Shown: piece after piece, positions 14,527 through 22,193 of the stretch
How positions within the stretch are numbered: the first letter of the stretch is position 1
How the letters are laid out: each line of letters opens with the position of its first letter
Origin: a virus
Reading direction: 5' to 3' (one strand)
Length of the DNA: 22,861 nt
Virus record (IMG/VR): IMGVR_UViG_3300023110_001337
Location: 1 to 22,861 of that record
Program-made: the position numbers and the translations under genes
The notes under the pieces: generated by a model
Seen by the model: the letters and a program-made list of their open reading frames with translations, nothing else
Database searches by the model: none
What the model was told of the DNA's origin: nothing

Positions 14527-14534
14527 TATTTACT
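14527..14534 (-). promoter_or_regulatory. Late promoter-like octamer (AGTAAATA)
   Basis: AGTAAATA on the minus strand differs from TATAAATA at two positions and ends 20 bases before the ATG of the 966-residue fibre gene. It includes the TAA stop of the giant fibre gene. This is weaker than the other candidates. Confidence 0.4.
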
Positions 14535-17500
14535 GCCTTCCAACTACTACTTCGATGATACCAACTTCATCGCTATCATAGTTTTCAAGTGCTTTACCAA
14601 TTACTGATCCTAGTTTTGGATCATCACTTGCTTTACCAACACCTTCAATTGAACTAGCAACAATCATGTCGCCTTTCTCAATTTTACCAACAACTTTACA
14701 TGGTACTCTACCTTGTAATGCTAGTTGAACGACATTGTCACCTTCAAGTTTGTTATTCATAGTGTAGCCTGGTGCTGTTGAAACAACACCTGCAACCTTA
14801 GTAGTACCTTCAACAGTTGATGCAGTGACTTCGTTATCTCCACCAAACATTAAAACTGTTCCTGGTTCATAGTTATTATCTGCTAGATATTTTTCTGCCA
14901 AGTCAGCAAATTCTGCTTCAGCGGCAGTACCTTCAAATCTTACTGCATATACGTTTGCATATCTATTACTAACTTCACCAATATCATAAGTATTATCTGC
15001 ACCTGTGTTAACACCTCCTGCAACACTAGCACTTGGTGTAATGGCTCTAGTACCTAGTACACCAGTCATATTAGTGTCGTCAGTTAAACCATTTCTACGT
15101 AGGTATGTTCCATCATATGGCGAACCAGCCGCAACTGCCGCATTTAGTGTAATACTAATATCTTGACTACCATCAAATGTAGCACTACCTGTTGCCGCAC
15201 CTGTAAATGATATTGTTCTTGCAGTTGTAAGTGTATCTGAACTACCAATAAATCTACTATCAGTATAGCCATTTGTTTTATCTAATGTAAGGATAACTGT
15301 TCCGTCTGTACCTTTAATAAGATCAAATACAGATGTAATTGTTCCGCCGGAAGTATATGCTGTAAATCCAAATGTGTCTGTACCGTTTGTTAACGCTTCG
15401 TCTTCGTAAATTTCAAAAGAGTTAGTTGAAACACCGCCAACGTATTTTACTAATCCGTTGATTTCGGTCATTCCTACTACACCGCTAAACTTAACTTTAT
15501 CACCACTCTTAAATCCGTGATTGGATGCAGTAATTACAGCAGGATCTCCTTGTGTAATATTAGTGATTGAAACTGATTTACCACGTGCTTCTTGAATTGT
15601 ATCTGTGTTAACCTGTTTAGCATATAAGTTTCTATAACGTGCAGTTGTTAAACCTAGGTCACTTGATGCATCACTAGTTGGTCTTACTAGTAATGTTTGT
15701 AGTGTACCAGTCATTGTACCACCAGTTTTAACTAGGGCACCGTTAGCATCAAGTACGTTTTCGTCAATGTATGCTTCAACTTGATTATCAAAATCAATAA
15801 TTGTTCTAACCTGTGCAGGTGTAAGAGCAACAACTGCCGCTTCTTGCGAATCGTCATTACCTAGTATACTATTACCTGTCACAAATTCAATTTTGTTTAA
15901 TCCAACGCCGTCATCTGGATTAGCAAGTGATGGAGTTTTTAATTCAATAAATCCGTTTGTTGCTGTAAACTCAGTATTGTGGAAACTTGCTAGTCCTAAG
16001 TCTGCTTGTGTAATACCAGTTGCATTTGCTCTAGTACTTGCGGCTTCCATATCTAGTTTGCTTTGTGCAATCGCCGCCGCGGCACTTACGTCTGCATTTT
16101 TAACAGCACCATTTGCAAGTTGAATATTGAGTGAGTTATTTGTTCTTGTAAATCTAACATCAGAGCCTGTTCCTGTTGGCTCACCAAATGTTGGACTACC
16201 TCCTGTAGAATCAACAGTTGTATCTAGTGCAACGTTTACAGCACCTTCTGTTTGATCACCATCACCGTTAGTTCCGTTCTGACCATTAAACATTAACAAG
16301 TCTGTATTAGCAGGAGCACCTGTAATTACAACACTGTCTAAACCACCAATTCTATTTTGACCGTCAACATACTTTTTAGTTGCCGCGTCTGAACCATCTA
16401 CTGGATCACGCATTGATTTAATTCTGTTGCCGTTCATGTCAATAGCACCACTGTCAAGTGTACTATCGTTTAACATTTCAAATGCTACTACATCTGTTCT
16501 AATTGAATCTGTAGTTGCACCACGGAATACATTGTCTGCATAGTTTTTGTTAACACCGTCTGCATCTTGTGCGCCTGTCATTGAAATATTTGTAATTTTG
16601 TGCGAACTCATGTTAAGTTCACCAGCCATTTTATTCCAAGAAAGATTTGATGCGTTATAACCTGCTCTACTTAATAAACCAAATGAGCCACCGCCTTGTG
16701 AACCTGTTGTTGTCCATTCAGGGAATGTAGTTCCATCTTCGTGTTGTCCAATTACAGCACTGTTCAAGTAAGTCACAATTGATGCTTCTGTTGGAACAGC
16801 ATCGTCTGATTTTCCTAACAGTTTATCGTCTGTTGAAAACTCATCAATAACAGTACCTTTTGTAAATCCTAATCCATCAACGTTTGTCAAAGAAATATTT
16901 GCATTAAGTTCTACAGATCCGTCACCTTGGTTAACACGGAAGAACTTACCTACTCTAAAGTTTCCGTCTTGGTCTGTACTTGCATAGAATACTCTACCTG
17001 CACCAATCTCAACTGCTTCTGACGCCTGATCAGATGCAAAGTCTGGACGTCCACTTGGTGCACCAAACACATTGTTTGGGTAGTTAGAGTCTGCATAATT
17101 ACCCCAACCAATGTTTAGGAAATCGTGTCCTGTTGCTCTTAGTGTTGAAATTTTAGTTGTGACCTTAACAACATCACCATTAAATCTGTCTGCTGGGAAT
17201 GTTAAGTCTAAACTCATTTGCTGGTAATCAATATTTGAATCACCAGGTTCGTTTGTTGTTAATCTTTCAACACCTAAAATTCTAAATACTTCTTGATCTC
17301 CAGTTGCAAATTGCAATGCTGAACTTGGAAGTACTCTTGGTGTATCTGTTAAGTTTCTAACAAAAACTTTTTTACCAATTGTAAGAATTACTTCTGCACC
17401 ATCTGCAAGTGATGTTCCTGTACCAATTGCTAGTTGTTGTCCTAATTTTAATAACGCTCTACCACCACCTTTGGCCGTACAACCTGTACCATCATAATTT

Positions 17501-20500
17501 GGATTACCTTTTGCGGTTGTATCTAAAAATGTCGTTAGTGCAAGGTCTGTACACAATTTAAATGTAGTAGCACCTGTAGGTTTACAATAGTAAACACCAT
17601 CAGTTCCTGTCATTCCATTTGCATCAGCACCTGAAATTGTGACTACTGAACCTTCTCTAAAGAAGTGTGTTTCACTTGTTGTAAACACTGCCTCTGCCGC
17701 AATACTAATTCCTGTGACTGAAACACTTACTTCTTCAACTTCGTCAATTGTATATGTTGTTTTGTCATCATTAGTTGCATACTTTGTAAGTGTGAACTTA
17801 CTTCCTGGCATTGGAAAGTATTCAAAATCTCTAATAGGTAAGTCAGTAGCACCTGTGTTAATATCACCTGTCGCCGCAGGATCGTGTACCTTAAATGGTT
17901 GTGAATAATCACGTCTTGTTGAGTCTGCTTCTACTGTTGCATTTAATTCTCTAAAGAAGATTGATCCTGATTGAATATTTTCGTTTGGATCTGAACCTTC
18001 TGCTTTAAGAGCAAGTCTACCATAAGCATTAGATCCGTTAAGTGATCTAATCTGTCCACCGTTTCTTGCCCAGTATGCTGTATCACAATAGTATGTAAAC
18101 ACAGAAACTGTTTCAATTAATCCGTTGTTTGTAGCAACTAGACCATAACCATCGTTGTTAACTTGTGTAAAGTCGTTTGATGTCATGGACTTATTACCAG
18201 CAGTTTCAATTCTAATTTCCTCGCCTTGAGGAATAACACCAGCCGGTAGTGTCTTACTGGATGTAGTAATTTCTGTATCACTAGCAAGTGTTAGTTTTTG
18301 TTTGTATGTTGTTGGTGTATTACCATCACCGTCGTCAACAGGAGCAGTTGCTCCAATTACTCTATATGTTCCTTTTTCAGCACCGCCTAACCCTTGATAT
18401 AAGAATGTTGTTGGTAGTTGAATTTTTCTTGTAAGACCTTTAAGTGTAATTTCAAAACCACTTGCAGGATCATCTACAACAGTACCATATTGTACACCAG
18501 CATTACCATCAACCAACTGTCCTGCACCACCTTGTGATGAGAATGAAGAAGCAGTTTGTACATATGGTGATTTAGTTAAAATTTGACCTTCAGGGTCAAG
18601 CACCATTAATGCACCTTGATGCCTTCTAACAGTAATGTTTCTTAAAATACAAGCATTGTTAACTAAGAACACGTCACTGTGTTGGTTAAGCATTTTAAGT
18701 TCAATAACTGTGTTATTTGGTATATCGTCTTGTAATTGTGTTGTAGTTGTTAAGTTAATATCGCTGTAAAGAGATAAATCTGCTCTTGTAAAATCTTCAA
18801 CACCATCTGGATCAAAACTAATTTCTTTTACATAATATCGTGTGCCACTATATTCAAAATATTGACCCCAACGTGGATAGTAAACTAGATCTTTAAGTCT
18901 AATCTGTGATGCACCTGTTGCGTTAACACCACTAGTAGTATCTGCTCTTGAATATTGTGAGTCATAGTGATTTCTAAATCTTGCAATCTTAGGAGTACCA
19001 GAACCGTCATAACGTTTTTGATCACCTCTTTCAAATTTCATATCCAACGATCTTTGTGGAGGTCGAACACCTACTTTAGATTGAATAATTACTCGTCTAA
19101 ATTCGTCACCTTTGATAGAGCAGTTCTCTGGAACAACAATAGGAGTAAGTTCTTCATAGAAACCTGATTCAACATGGATAGTCACTTCAGGTAATGGAAC
19201 ATTTTGTTCTCTACCTTGTCCACCAATCTTAGCAGGTAAAGCGCCAAGACCTGTTGTGATAACGTTAGTAATGATAGTCATTAGACTACCAACTTCACTA
19301 CTTGCACCAGACTCAGCAACAACAGAACTATCAATAAATTGTGTTTCGCCGCTTTGGTTGCTGTATGGACCTTCGTATGCTGGTAAGTTGCCTAAGCCGT
19401 TATTAATAACGTCAGCAATCATATCCATATGTTCTTCAACAGTTGTGCTTGCCGCACTTTCACCGTTATTAGAAGTTATAACTTGTTCAGTTGTGCTTTG
19501 TAATGATGTAAACGCTGTGTTGTTTAAAATATAATTTCTTACAAGATCTTTAGCATAATCTAATGCCGCAACTGTTTGTGATTGTTGACCTGCAACATAA
19601 CTTGTTGCACCGTCCCAATAACGAGATGCGTTTTCTCTAGATTGACTATTACCACCAAATTTAATATCAAATGCAATACCATCTAAAATAATTTTAACAT
19701 CACGTTCACATTTTGCACTGTCGTATGTAAAGCCTGACCAAATACCTGTGCCTGCCGCAATTTGTTGATCAATATATGCAATAACTTCGTCTGCTACATA
19801 GTTTCTATTTTTAGTAATAAGGTCGTATGCATATGGATTTTGTGTATTAGAAGGTGCTACGTATTGTGTATTAGTTAAAACATAATTTTGAATTAAATCT
19901 TTTGCAAAGTTAATTGCCGCAACAGTTTCAGTTTGTTGTCCAGCAACTCTTGAAGTTGCTCCGTCCCAATATGAAGCCGCCGCATCTACAGTTTTACTAT
20001 TACCAACATAAGTTAAATCAAAACTTACAGCATCAATAATTAAACCAATATCTCTGTAGCAGTATTCTCTATCAAATGTAAAGTTAGTAGCAAAGTCATC
20101 TGTGTTATCACCGTCATTAATTTCTGCTTCAATAAATGCTAGAGTTTCTTCTTGAATAAAACTTCTATTGTTTACAAGTAATCTGTTTGCTAATACATAA
20201 GTTGTATCTTCTGTACCATCAGCCGCCATATTAACTGTATATGGTCCTGGCTTTTGACCCGGTACAGGGAAAACAACATCACCGTCATATAGTCCCTGTT
20301 TCTTAAGTTCTATATCACCTTTAATAATTCTTTCTGCATAAAATGCCGCTTCACGTACATTGTCAAAAGCATATGCAAGTGAGCGACCAATTTGCTCTCT
20401 ATCAACACCATCAGCAATCATTTGCTGTTCTGTACGACCTTCAGTACTTACAAACAAGTTCTTTTTACTTGTAAAACTGTTATTGTCTACGTACTCTTTT

Positions 20501-21126
20501 GTAGCCGCTTGTAAATCATTTGAAGTAGAAGAAGGTGTTTCAGACAGAATCAATGGTCCTGTCATTGTTTCACCTGCAATTCTTACTTTAGTGTCAGCAT
20601 ACTTTTTGTTAACTGCTTCGTCAGGATCATTAGGAACTCTTGGAACACCTGAATTTTGTAATCTAATTACACCAGTTGCAGTGTCACCAGCAACATCTAA
20701 GAACTTGTCATCTGCATATTTTTTAGTGACAGCGTCTTGATCTTTTTGTGGAGTGCCTAAGTTTTCAATTAAGAATGTTTGTGCATTTAAGTCACCACCA
20801 AGTTCTGGAGTAGTATCAAGTCTAATTTCAGTACCAGTAGTTCTTAAAATTAATTTAGTAGGATCAGATGTAAAGTCAATAGCAATACCTTCGCCTTCGA
20901 CTGTTCTTTCATTAACAGCATCACCAGCAGTATTTGTTGCTAATATTTTATTAGGTGTAAGGGTAGCAGGAGTGTCGTCTAATGCTGTAAATTGTAGGCC
21001 TCCGCCAAGTCCTAATGATGCATAAATTTCAGTAAAGTTTTGGTTAACTTTATTAAAACCTTCTCTGATACTATCACCAGTTGCGTCATTACCTGTTGTA
21101 CCAATGTTAATTATTTTACGTGCCAT
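14530..21126 (-). CDS. Giant tail fibre protein, 2198 aa
   Basis: The largest gene here. The N-terminus has the shared module (INIGTTGNDATGD, then FNKVNQNFTEIY, residues 6-35). Repeats ending in AVxKKYAD follow near 130-215 and recur near 1520-1600, as in many side-tail fibres. Residues 319-422 and 439-539 are an internal duplication. A beta-helix-like entry (TIHVESGFYEE, then CSIKGDEFRRVIIQS) starts near 647. Modules resembling FCCH occur near 1133-1212 and at 1852-1928. The C-terminal 130 residues (ADLAEKYL, VAGVVSTAPGY, GRVPCKVVG, VIGKALE) resemble the peptidase-G2-like terminal domain seen on many phage and bacterial surface proteins, which in some relatives is autoproteolytic. It is probably the long tail fibre or main host-recognition protein. 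It starts three bases after the IscA-type gene. Confidence 0.9.
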   Translation of the reverse strand: MARKIINIGTTGNDATGDSIREGFNKVNQNFTEIYASLGLGGGLQFTALDDTPATLTPNKILATNTAGDAVNERTVEGEGIAIDFTSDPTKLILRTTGTEIRLDTTPELGGDLNAQTFLIENLGTPQKDQDAVTKKYADDKFLDVAGDTATGVIRLQNSGVPRVPNDPDEAVNKKYADTKVRIAGETMTGPLILSETPSSTSNDLQAATKEYVDNNSFTSKKNLFVSTEGRTEQQMIADGVDREQIGRSLAYAFDNVREAAFYAERIIKGDIELKKQGLYDGDVVFPVPGQKPGPYTVNMAADGTEDTTYVLANRLLVNNRSFIQEETLAFIEAEINDGDNTDDFATNFTFDREYCYRDIGLIIDAVSFDLTYVGNSKTVDAAASYWDGATSRVAGQQTETVAAINFAKDLIQNYVLTNTQYVAPSNTQNPYAYDLITKNRNYVADEVIAYIDQQIAAGTGIWSGFTYDSAKCERDVKIILDGIAFDIKFGGNSQSRENASRYWDGATSYVAGQQSQTVAALDYAKDLVRNYILNNTAFTSLQSTTEQVITSNNGESAASTTVEEHMDMIADVINNGLGNLPAYEGPYSNQSGETQFIDSSVVAESGASSEVGSLMTIITNVITTGLGALPAKIGGQGREQNVPLPEVTIHVESGFYEELTPIVVPENCSIKGDEFRRVIIQSKVGVRPPQRSLDMKFERGDQKRYDGSGTPKIARFRNHYDSQYSRADTTSGVNATGASQIRLKDLVYYPRWGQYFEYSGTRYYVKEISFDPDGVEDFTRADLSLYSDINLTTTTQLQDDIPNNTVIELKMLNQHSDVFLVNNACILRNITVRRHQGALMVLDPEGQILTKSPYVQTASSFSSQGGAGQLVDGNAGVQYGTVVDDPASGFEITLKGLTRKIQLPTTFLYQGLGGAEKGTYRVIGATAPVDDGDGNTPTTYKQKLTLASDTEITTSSKTLPAGVIPQGEEIRIETAGNKSMTSNDFTQVNNDGYGLVATNNGLIETVSVFTYYCDTAYWARNGGQIRSLNGSNAYGRLALKAEGSDPNENIQSGSIFFRELNATVEADSTRRDYSQPFKVHDPAATGDINTGATDLPIRDFEYFPMPGSKFTLTKYATNDDKTTYTIDEVEEVSVSVTGISIAAEAVFTTSETHFFREGSVVTISGADANGMTGTDGVYYCKPTGATTFKLCTDLALTTFLDTTAKGNPNYDGTGCTAKGGGRALLKLGQQLAIGTGTSLADGAEVILTIGKKVFVRNLTDTPRVLPSSALQFATGDQEVFRILGVERLTTNEPGDSNIDYQQMSLDLTFPADRFNGDVVKVTTKISTLRATGHDFLNIGWGNYADSNYPNNVFGAPSGRPDFASDQASEAVEIGAGRVFYASTDQDGNFRVGKFFRVNQGDGSVELNANISLTNVDGLGFTKGTVIDEFSTDDKLLGKSDDAVPTEASIVTYLNSAVIGQHEDGTTFPEWTTTGSQGGGSFGLLSRAGYNASNLSWNKMAGELNMSSHKITNISMTGAQDADGVNKNYADNVFRGATTDSIRTDVVAFEMLNDSTLDSGAIDMNGNRIKSMRDPVDGSDAATKKYVDGQNRIGGLDSVVITGAPANTDLLMFNGQNGTNGDGDQTEGAVNVALDTTVDSTGGSPTFGEPTGTGSDVRFTRTNNSLNIQLANGAVKNADVSAAAAIAQSKLDMEAASTRANATGITQADLGLASFHNTEFTATNGFIELKTPSLANPDDGVGLNKIEFVTGNSILGNDDSQEAAVVALTPAQVRTIIDFDNQVEAYIDENVLDANGALVKTGGTMTGTLQTLLVRPTSDASSDLGLTTARYRNLYAKQVNTDTIQEARGKSVSITNITQGDPAVITASNHGFKSGDKVKFSGVVGMTEINGLVKYVGGVSTNSFEIYEDEALTNGTDTFGFTAYTSGGTITSVFDLIKGTDGTVILTLDKTNGYTDSRFIGSSDTLTTARTISFTGAATGSATFDGSQDISITLNAAVAAGSPYDGTYLRRNGLTDDTNMTGVLGTRAITPSASVAGGVNTGADNTYDIGEVSNRYANVYAVRFEGTAAEAEFADLAEKYLADNNYEPGTVLMFGGDNEVTASTVEGTTKVAGVVSTAPGYTMNNKLEGDNVVQLALQGRVPCKVVGKIEKGDMIVASSIEGVGKASDDPKLGSVIGKALENYDSDEVGIIEVVVGRQ
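15343..15573 (-). repeat. FCCH-like module, copy in the 2198-aa fibre
   Basis: Residues 1852-1928. It begins VSITNITQGDPAVITASNHGF, shortened here to its key parts: ITQGDP, NHGF, GVVGMTEING and DTFGFTAYTSGG. It matches the module at 12920-13150. A more divergent copy lies near 17490-17725. Confidence 0.75.
19510..19812 (-). repeat. Internal duplication, second copy, in the giant fibre
   Basis: Residues 439-539. It aligns with residues 319-422 along its whole length. Shared landmarks are a N-R-x-[FY] start, a C-x-R-D pair, SYWDGATS or RYWDGATS, VAGQQ and FAKDL or YAKDL, ending N-Y-[VI]-L. The copies are clearly diverged, so the duplication is old. Confidence 0.85.
19861..20172 (-). repeat. 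Internal duplication, first copy, in the giant fibre
   Basis: Residues 319-422, the partner of the copy at 19510-19812. Landmarks are EYCYRDIGLIIDAVSFDL, YWDGATSRVAGQQ and AKDLIQNYVL. A cysteine-containing helix and the YWDGATS turn are conserved between copies. Confidence 0.85.
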
Positions 21127-21129
21127 GTC

Positions 21130-21453
21130 TTAAAATCCTACTGATTCTCCGCAACCACAACTTGCAGTTGATTTAGGGTTGTTAATTGCAAAATATGATC
21201 CAAATACTTCTTTTTTGTAATCAATTGTACTTCCTAACAAATACATTATACTCGTTGCATCTATAGCAAACTTGCCTGTTTCAAGATCTATCGCTTCATC
21301 ATCAGATTTAACATCGTCATCCAATGACCAATCATATTGAAAACCAGCACATCCGCCACCTTTCATACTCAATCTAACAACAGATTTATTATGCTCTTTA
21401 AGCATTGTATTCATGCGTTCTTTTGCATTTTCTGTTAGACTGACTATGCTCAT
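21130..21453 (-). CDS. A-type Fe-S carrier, IscA/ErpA/SufA family
   Basis: A 107-residue A-type iron-sulfur carrier. These proteins receive Fe-S clusters from the scaffold and pass them to apo-enzymes in the cytoplasm. The N-terminus (IVSLTENAKERM) is typical, and the three conserved cysteines are present: Cys35 in GGGCAGFQY, and Cys99 and Cys101 in a C-terminal CGCGESVGF. The length is normal for the family, so all ligands appear functional. It lies three bases upstream of the giant fibre gene and is probably co-transcribed with it. A CATAAATA octamer ends only five bases before the ATG, which would make a leaderless message if used. Phage-borne A-type carriers are known from marine viruses. 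Which member (IscA, ErpA or SufA) cannot be told here. Confidence 0.92.
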   Translation of the reverse strand: MSIVSLTENAKERMNTMLKEHNKSVVRLSMKGGGCAGFQYDWSLDDDVKSDDEAIDLETGKFAIDATSIMYLLGSTIDYKKEVFGSYFAINNPKSTASCGCGESVGF

Positions 21454-21458
21454 GATAA

Positions 21459-21466
21459 TATTTATG
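21459..21466 (-). promoter_or_regulatory. Late promoter-like octamer (CATAAATA)
   Basis: CATAAATA on the minus strand, one mismatch from the T4 late consensus and a variant known to be tolerated in T4-like phages. It ends five bases before the ATG of the IscA-type gene, so a transcript from it would have almost no leader. It could be a real promoter for the long fibre operon or a chance match. Confidence 0.4.
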
Positions 21467-21535
21467 TTCTTTTTTTGTAAACCGAATGTAAATACGTTTA
21501 TGTATATAAGAACTGATACAATAACAAAATCCTAT

Positions 21536-21787
21536 ATGCGTAAGTCTAAAACAGGCAAATACCACCCTTATACACGTAAATCACAAGTTATAGTGTTTAA
21601 GTGTGATCAGTGTGAGGAAGAGTTTGTAAGAGAAAAGGGCAAGGTGGATCCTAGACGTTTAAACAACAACTATTTCCACGTTTGCCCTGAATGTGATCCT
21701 AAACGTTTTGCTCAAAAGCGTGGTGTTGAGAAACGTTTAGTATGGAATATGCCTGTAAGCACAGACAAACCCATTGGTAAGATGTAA
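21536..21787 (+). CDS. Zinc-ribbon-like basic protein, 83 aa
   Basis: A rightward gene whose product starts with basic residues (RKSKTGKYHPYTRKS) and then carries FKCDQCEEEF and, about 25 residues later, HVCPECDPKRF. The two CxxC pairs would form a zinc ribbon. The C-terminal part is also basic. I chose the ATG at 21536 because upstream sequence in frame (from 21413 or the ATG at 21500) is hydrophobic or of unlikely composition and overlaps the divergent IscA start. No clear Shine-Dalgarno is present for either start. It might bind nucleic acid or modify host transcription, but no family is recognised. Its stop is adjacent to the stop of the convergent 57-residue gene, with no base between. 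Confidence 0.75.
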   Translation: MRKSKTGKYHPYTRKSQVIVFKCDQCEEEFVREKGKVDPRRLNNNYFHVCPECDPKRFAQKRGVEKRLVWNMPVSTDKPIGKM

Positions 21788-21961
21788 TTATTCGGACTTG
21801 TAAATTGTCCAAGCACCGTATGCGATAGCCGCATAGGCTAGTAAACCTGCTAAAGGTTTAGCGATTAAAACAAGTACACCTAACAAGATTAACATTGCAC
21901 CATCCCAAGATGTACGCTCTGTAAATCTGTCTGATACCCAAGATTTAAATTTATCTAACAT
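21788..21961 (-). CDS. 57-residue membrane protein
   Basis: An ORF too short for most gene callers, but with an AAGGAG Shine-Dalgarno seven bases before the ATG. The product begins with an amphipathic charged segment (LDKFKSWVSDRFTERTSWD), followed by a hydrophobic helix (about 21-34, AMLILLGVLVLIA), a Lys-Pro break and a second hydrophobic helix (about 37-52, LAGLLAYAAIAYGAW), ending in YKSE. A two-helix hairpin in the inner membrane is expected. I recall similar short proteins in other marine T4-like phages, with no known function. A holin role is possible by size and topology but there is no direct support, since the endolysin is 20 kb away. Its TAA abuts the TAA of the zinc-ribbon gene. 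Confidence 0.8.
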   Translation of the reverse strand: MLDKFKSWVSDRFTERTSWDGAMLILLGVLVLIAKPLAGLLAYAAIAYGAWTIYKSE

Positions 21962-21971
21962 AGTAATCTCC

Positions 21972-22193
21972 TTATTTTTTAGGTTTTACTTCTTTCCATA
22001 ATTGATCAACCAATTTTGCTTTGGTTAATCTTTTGTCTAACTCGATGCCGTGGGCACGACCTAGTTGTTCTAGTTCTGCTTTTTTCATCTTCGTTAGTTC
22101 TGCTTTTTTCATTACAACAGGTTTGTCGAGTACTAATGATTCTTCTTTCTCTAAATCTGCTGGCATGAAAATACTTTTAAGCCACTTTAACAT
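21972..22193 (-). CDS. SAP/HeH-like small protein, 73 aa
   Basis: The N-terminus is short and amphipathic (LKWLKSIFMPADLEKEE). The C-terminal part, about residues 32-68, has a helix-extended-helix pattern (ELTKMKKAELEQLGRAHGI, then LTKAKLVDQLW) resembling SAP or HeH/LEM-like nucleic-acid-binding domains. A role in DNA or RNA binding is plausible but is inferred from pattern only. The gene overlaps the 3' end of the UV damage endonuclease gene by 17 bases and has an exact late-promoter octamer (22220-22227) 26 bases upstream, inside that gene. It is followed ten bases later by the 57-residue membrane protein gene, so the two are probably expressed together late. Confidence 0.75.
   Translation of the reverse strand: MLKWLKSIFMPADLEKEESLVLDKPVVMKKAELTKMKKAELEQLGRAHGIELDKRLTKAKLVDQLWKEVKPKK

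Noticed and set aside
21413-21535. Longer start for the zinc-ribbon protein
   Set aside because: The extension overlaps the divergent IscA gene and encodes an unlikely hydrophobic segment. The start at 21536 gives a compact basic N-terminus.
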